From NCBI GenBank assembly GCA_002786225.1, contig PEQN01000018.1:1-57840 (forward strand): a DNA stretch of 57,840 nucleotides, in the 5' to 3' direction. Below the pieces are notes generated by a model. It was not told the DNA's origin. It saw nothing but the letters and a program-made list of their open reading frames with translations, and searched no databases. Position numbers and translations under genes: made by a program. This DNA comes from Leptospira sp. (GTDB lineage Bacteria > Spirochaetota > Leptospiria > Leptospirales > Leptospiraceae). How positions within the stretch are numbered: position 1 is the stretch's first letter; every line of letters starts with the position of its first letter. Positions 53,787-57,840 of the stretch are shown in pieces.

Positions 53787-55033
53787 CACACCAACCTGAT
53801 CTCCCCAGTAAGAAGCTTCTGCATCATACCCTGCTTGATATTCTTATACTTATCTAACTTCACTTCCAGCTTATCGATCTCTAGATCCATATTCGAAAGA
53901 ACTGTAGCGATCCCTTCTTGTTCTGCGAGTGTTGGAGGGAGAGGAATTTGGACTTTTTCGATAGATTTCGCATTTAAACTAGGAACTCCAGAAGCTTCAT
54001 TTAATGAATACCAATCGATTAAAAGAAAATTATAAAATAAATACTTAGCATAATTTCCTGAAAATATTTCTGAAAAAAACAATGTATCTACTGTCCAGAA
54101 TGGAGTATTCATAAATTGAGGCTTATCGATTGTTCCTTTTCTTCCTATTAATACGGATTCTTTGTTATATAAAAAAGTATCTGTTGAACCAATAATACCT
54201 CCTGTTGCAAGTATTGGATACAAACCATCCTTAGACTCTATCCCTTTCTGACTTTTACCGTGTCTTATTTTTAAGACATCCCCCAGCTTCTTCACCTCCC
54301 AGTCCTCAGGGATCACACCTACTGGCGTCTCTTTAGTTCCCTTTCCTTTCCCAAAGCCTGGCAATCGTTTCTTCCCAGTGAGTAGCTCTTGCATAGCACC
54401 AGTTTTGATATACTTCTTCTTTTCTATAAGTTTTTCTAACTTCTCGATATAGCTGTCTGTATCGGATAAGGCGGTAGCTATCTTTTCTTGTTCTGCGAGA
54501 GTGGGAGGGAGAGGGATTTGGAATTTCCTTTGAGTCAATACTGGAACTTGCATTCTAGTTGATTGATACATGACGGGAGTATATTGATTTTTAAAATAAT
54601 TTGATTTTAATACATTAAATAGGTATAAATAGTTTAATTTATTGCTATTTGCTCGATAGCATGTAGTTGTAGTACTACTAACTCCAAATTCACCTTTGAA
54701 AGAAAAAATAGCGACAGAACCAACAGTTGCATTATGAGCAAATAAAATATCGTTATTAATTAAAAATCCTTTCCTGAATAACAAAGACCTTTTTTTGGAT
54801 AACTTTTTGCATTTTTTAATATTTACATAATTACCTTTAAAATCATTTGCACCAACAAATGGAATACCATCATTTATAAATTCAAAATTCCTTGGATATA
54901 ATTCTCCATGGTTTCCGTCAATGTGCTCAAGCAAGTAAGAATTCTTCAACATGTCGTTAATACTAACTAAGTTCCAATCCTCAGGGATCACGCCAACTTC
55001 TGTTTCCTTATATCCTACCTTCACTTCTTTCAT
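53786..55033 (-). CDS. hsdS: Type I restriction specificity subunit
   Basis: 415 residues with the usual two target-recognition domains and two conserved regions. TRD1 begins VGVIPEDWNLVSINDML and ends with IPLPPTLAEQEKIATALSDT and a helical spacer (YIEKLEKLIEKKKYIKTGAM). TRD2 starts VGVIPEDWEVKKLGDVLKIR and ends IPLPPTLAEQEGIATVLSNM. The duplicated conserved regions make exchange of TRDs by recombination possible. It overlaps hsdM (4 bases) and touches the PIN-GNAT gene. Confidence 0.95.
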   Translation of the reverse strand: MKEVKVGYKETEVGVIPEDWNLVSINDMLKNSYLLEHIDGNHGELYPRNFEFINDGIPFVGANDFKGNYVNIKKCKKLSKKRSLLFRKGFLINNDILFAHNATVGSVAIFSFKGEFGVSSTTTTCYRANSNKLNYLYLFNVLKSNYFKNQYTPVMYQSTRMQVPVLTQRKFQIPLPPTLAEQEKIATALSDTDSYIEKLEKLIEKKKYIKTGAMQELLTGKKRLPGFGKGKGTKETPVGVIPEDWEVKKLGDVLKIRHGKSQKGIESKDGLYPILATGGIIGSTDTFLYNKESVLIGRKGTIDKPQFMNTPFWTVDTLFFSEIFSGNYAKYLFYNFLLIDWYSLNEASGVPSLNAKSIEKVQIPLPPTLAEQEGIATVLSNMDLEIDKLEVKLDKYKNIKQGMMQKLLTGEIRLV

Positions 55034-57462
55034 AGTTTATAACCCATCGCTTCCAAGTGTGCATTCACATTAGATTCTAGAGTCTCCAACTCTTCTTCCA
55101 GTTTTGCCACAGGGGATTCATAGCGTTCGGACAGTTCGGATACTTTTGCAGTAAGCGTATCACCCACTTTTTCGATTTCTTCAAATACTGAGTTTGATAG
55201 GTAGCCATACCATTTCTTTTCTACTACTAGAGTTTTGATTTCTTCTTCTGTTAGTTCATTGTATTTTTGTGCTACCAAACTATTGAGTTCATCCGTCTTA
55301 ACTTTGATTTCTCTGTTGATTCCAGCTTCTTCTTCAGATAGCTCTAAGTATTTTTCTAATACCGCAATCTCTTCCTTGTATTCTTTATCATTCTGGATTA
55401 CTTTGAGTCTTGCACCTACGGATGTCTTGGTAACAGTTTCCTTATCATTCTTTGCTTCACTAAGAAGACCTTCTTCCTCGCTATGCTCCTCTACAAGTTC
55501 AGATATTTGGGAAGCTACACCGTCCTTTTTATTCTCCAAATCTTCTATAGCATGCTTTTGTTTGGTGAAATATTCCTGTATCATAATCTCACTAGGAATA
55601 ATTTGTCTTTCCACAGACATGACATCATCCGTTGTCTTACCCTTTTTGCCTTTCGCTGAAGGTTTAACTGTCTTAGCTGATTTCTTCTCACTCTGCCAAC
55701 CTACTACTACGATTAGGTGAAGGTCATCTTGCATTACATCTTCCCAATAGCTCATTAGATGTTGGTAGAGATCATAGGCATCCACTAGAGGTATAGCCTT
55801 GAATGTTGCTAGAAAAGATTCGGAGATTGTATGGATGAATTCTTTCGGCATAGTCTCTATACCTATGGATTTGCAAAATTCTATATTGTCTTTCTTCCAC
55901 TTAGTAAACTTACTATCGATGCTCTTCTTGAATTTTAGAAAGTCATCATTTTCTAGAATAGATTTTTTGATATTTTCTTTTTCTACTTTAACGGAGTAGT
56001 ATTCTTTACCTTTGATCTTTGCAAAAAGTTCTTCTCTAAGACTAGGAAAAGTCTCCCAATACTGCAACCAAGCATCTATATCAAAATTAGGAATACCTCC
56101 ATGAAGATGGGCTTCAATATCGTGGATGTCTTCGTCTTCTGAGGTATCAATGTAGCGAGGTATATTCAAATTGAATTCTTTAGCTTCAATCTCAGTGACA
56201 GGAACCAAACGACTGTATTTATGTATTTCTAATTGCTTGGTGAAAGTATCTACAATCTTATGAATGTCTTGTTCACGAAGTCGGTTCTTACTACCGTCTT
56301 TGATAAAACCTTTAGATGCATCGATTATAAAGATTCCTTTTCGATCCTGAGACTCTTCTTTATCAATGATGATGATACAAGCAGGAATACCTGTACCATA
56401 AAAAAGGTTTGGTGGTAGACCAATGATTCCTTTGATGTAACCTCTTTGGATGAGATTCTTACGGATTTCTCCTTCCGCATTTCCTCGAAACAAAACACCA
56501 TGAGGGAGAATGATAGCACCCTTTCCGTTAGTCTTGAGTGACTTAATAGCATGAATTAAAAAAGCATAGTCTCCATTCTTCTGAGGAGGAATCCCATAGT
56601 CTTTGAAACGATTGTAAGTGTCATTGATTGGGTCATCGATTCCGTTCATCCAAGCACTAAAGGAAAAAGGTGGATTGGATACGAAATAATCGAATAACTT
56701 GAGATCATTCTTTTCAAGAAATTTTGGATTGGCTAAAGTATTACCTTGGACTATTGAAGCTGTAGGACAATTGTGCAAGATCATATTCATACGAGCAAGA
56801 GAAGCTGTAGCTACATCCATCTCCTGACCGTAGAGTGTTAGATTCCCATCCGACTCATCATAGACTTTTAGTAGTAAAGAACCTGAGCCACTGGTAGGAT
56901 CATAAGCAGTCTTATCTTTATTTTTAGAAGATTGAACACCTATGATCTTAGCCATGATGCGACTCACTTCAGAAGGAGTATAAAACTGCCCCTTACTCTT
57001 CCCACTCTGTGTGGCAAAATGTCTCATCAAGTATTCATAGGCATCGCCTAATATATCATCCCCATCTGCACGATTCTGAGAGAAATCAAGCTCAGGGTCT
57101 TCGAAGATAGCAATTAGGTTACCCAATCGCTTTACCATCTCCTGACCAGAACCTAGCTTGTTCACATCATTGAAGTCAGGAAAATCTGAGATTTTGTTCT
57201 CCTTTCCTATCGGAGCTAATATCTTCTTATTAATCTTATCCCCAATATCAGTAGAACCTTTTAACTTCACCATATCATCAAATGACGAACCTTTAGGGAC
57301 TATTATGGGAGCATAGGGAACATTGGCATATTTGTCAGAAATATACTTTAAAAACAACATAACAAGAACATAGTCCTTATACATAGAAGCGTCCATACCG
57401 CCCCTTAATTCATCACAAGATTTCCAAATAGTAGAATATAGTTCTGTTTTCTTAATAGCCAT
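55030..57462 (-). CDS. hsdM: Type I DNA adenine methyltransferase subunit (long form)
   Basis: 810 residues. The N-terminal HsdM_N (SCDELRGGMDASMYKDYVLV, LKYISDKY) is followed by the methyltransferase with GKSKGQFYTPSEVSRIM, AYDPTSGSGSLLLKV, GQEMDVATASLARMNMILHN and the NPPF catalytic motif (DYFVSNPPFSFS). The C-terminal 200 or so residues (from about 600) are charged coiled coil, making this longer than the usual 500-530. It methylates adenine at the site named by HsdS. First gene of the operon; 57463-57585 upstream is AT-rich without a clear promoter. Confidence 0.95.
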   Translation of the reverse strand: MAIKKTELYSTIWKSCDELRGGMDASMYKDYVLVMLFLKYISDKYANVPYAPIIVPKGSSFDDMVKLKGSTDIGDKINKKILAPIGKENKISDFPDFNDVNKLGSGQEMVKRLGNLIAIFEDPELDFSQNRADGDDILGDAYEYLMRHFATQSGKSKGQFYTPSEVSRIMAKIIGVQSSKNKDKTAYDPTSGSGSLLLKVYDESDGNLTLYGQEMDVATASLARMNMILHNCPTASIVQGNTLANPKFLEKNDLKLFDYFVSNPPFSFSAWMNGIDDPINDTYNRFKDYGIPPQKNGDYAFLIHAIKSLKTNGKGAIILPHGVLFRGNAEGEIRKNLIQRGYIKGIIGLPPNLFYGTGIPACIIIIDKEESQDRKGIFIIDASKGFIKDGSKNRLREQDIHKIVDTFTKQLEIHKYSRLVPVTEIEAKEFNLNIPRYIDTSEDEDIHDIEAHLHGGIPNFDIDAWLQYWETFPSLREELFAKIKGKEYYSVKVEKENIKKSILENDDFLKFKKSIDSKFTKWKKDNIEFCKSIGIETMPKEFIHTISESFLATFKAIPLVDAYDLYQHLMSYWEDVMQDDLHLIVVVGWQSEKKSAKTVKPSAKGKKGKTTDDVMSVERQIIPSEIMIQEYFTKQKHAIEDLENKKDGVASQISELVEEHSEEEGLLSEAKNDKETVTKTSVGARLKVIQNDKEYKEEIAVLEKYLELSEEEAGINREIKVKTDELNSLVAQKYNELTEEEIKTLVVEKKWYGYLSNSVFEEIEKVGDTLTAKVSELSERYESPVAKLEEELETLESNVNAHLEAMGYKL

Positions 57463-57585
57463 AATTTTTATCCATAATGTCCTCTCTTACGTAGAAAGGC
57501 AAGCCTTGATTTGAATATTACTGATATACCAAGCAGTATTTTTATCTAATGGTAATTATTGTATCCTACCTTCAGACAAAATTAA

Positions 57586-57840
57586 AACTCCATCCGAACC
57601 GTACTAGTTGTAATTGAGAAGTTAACTGACAACAAGAAGCCCGATCTTGGATTCTCATTATTTTTAGTCAATATGGGTCATTCTTTAGCCATGAACGTTT
57701 TATGTTAAAATAACCTCAGCAGTATCCTAGCAGTAAAAAATATCGAGAACGTTCTAAGAACAGAGATAGCTGTAGTTAGAATAGGACTACTCGCTAGCGG
57801 ATACAAGAATCCAATATTGGAAAAAGTGGAGTTGGTAGCA
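57586..57840 (+). other. Open frame at the right edge, interrupted by one stop
   Basis: On the plus strand an open frame runs from 57586 to the window end with one TAA at 57706. The sequence looks protein-like: RTVLVVIEKLTDNKKPDLGF, MGHSLAMN, then ILAVKNIENVLRTEIAVV and RIGLLASGYKNP. It may be a decayed gene continuing past the edge. A 10-base palindrome AGAACGTTCT lies at 57746. Family unknown. Confidence 0.25.

Noticed and set aside
55235..55720. 161-residue plus-strand ORF inside hsdM
   Set aside because: Ser/Leu-rich antisense frame of the charged coiled-coil tail; no Shine-Dalgarno, shadow of hsdM.
1..57840. CRISPR array, tRNA, rRNA or intact insertion sequence
   Set aside because: Looked for regular repeat-spacer series, tRNA-like cloverleafs and transposase motifs; none found by eye.

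Overview
The window looks like a chromosomal piece of a Leptospira species, by inference from content. It is AT-rich. It carries an OmpL47-type outer-surface protein, many spirochaete-style lipoproteins, a large lipopolysaccharide (O-antigen) block and lipid A genes (lpxI, lpxB). No rRNA, tRNA, complete insertion sequence or CRISPR array was seen.

Region 1 (1-8.6 kb, minus strand) is the end of an O-antigen locus. Sugar genes are a 2-hydroxyacid dehydrogenase, GDP-fucose synthase, RfbD, a MarR-type EPS regulator, a WecA/WbpL-like initiating glycosyltransferase and a matching epimerase. Nucleotidyltransferase toxin-antitoxin-type genes sit between them: an HI0074-type protein at the edge, an AbiEii protein with a small partner, and a MntA-HepT pair.

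Region 2 (8.7-29.5 kb) is mostly housekeeping: ruvA, sucCD, a tolC-SH3-fmdB-lpxI-lpxB operon, an AsmA-like envelope protein, a UvrD/PcrA helicase, a Nudix hydrolase with an MFS exporter, a DUF2207 protein and ppnN. Region 3 (29.6-33.1 kb) is loose and partly decayed: small orphan ORFs, gene relics, and an alpha/beta hydrolase-TetR operon with a perfect palindromic operator.

Region 4 (33.1-46.3 kb) is accessory. A WYL-domain regulator and a protein with two AAA+ domains form a pair. The palindrome TTCGGAA-N7-TTCCGAA lies upstream of the AAA+ gene and recurs 7.7 kb away upstream of an unrecognised 219-residue protein, which suggests a small shared regulon. Also here are an OmpL47-like protein, an 850-residue lipoprotein, a metallophosphoesterase with a possibly leaderless GTG start, an S41 protease homologue lacking its catalytic lysine and PDZ domain, a nucleotidase relic, a 21-bp-period array of palindromes, and an HU-like DNA-binding protein.

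Region 5 (46.6-57.5 kb, minus strand) is a compact type I restriction-modification operon, hsdM-hsdS-...-hsdR. Between hsdS and hsdR it carries a PIN-GNAT-PUA-like fusion overlapping an ASCH-domain gene, then a small putative antitoxin whose PIN-toxin partner has been deleted down to its last 29 residues. After hsdR come a YgjP-type metalloprotease and an unrecognised membrane protein. This insert, together with the AAA+/WYL regulon, is the best candidate here for undescribed biology.
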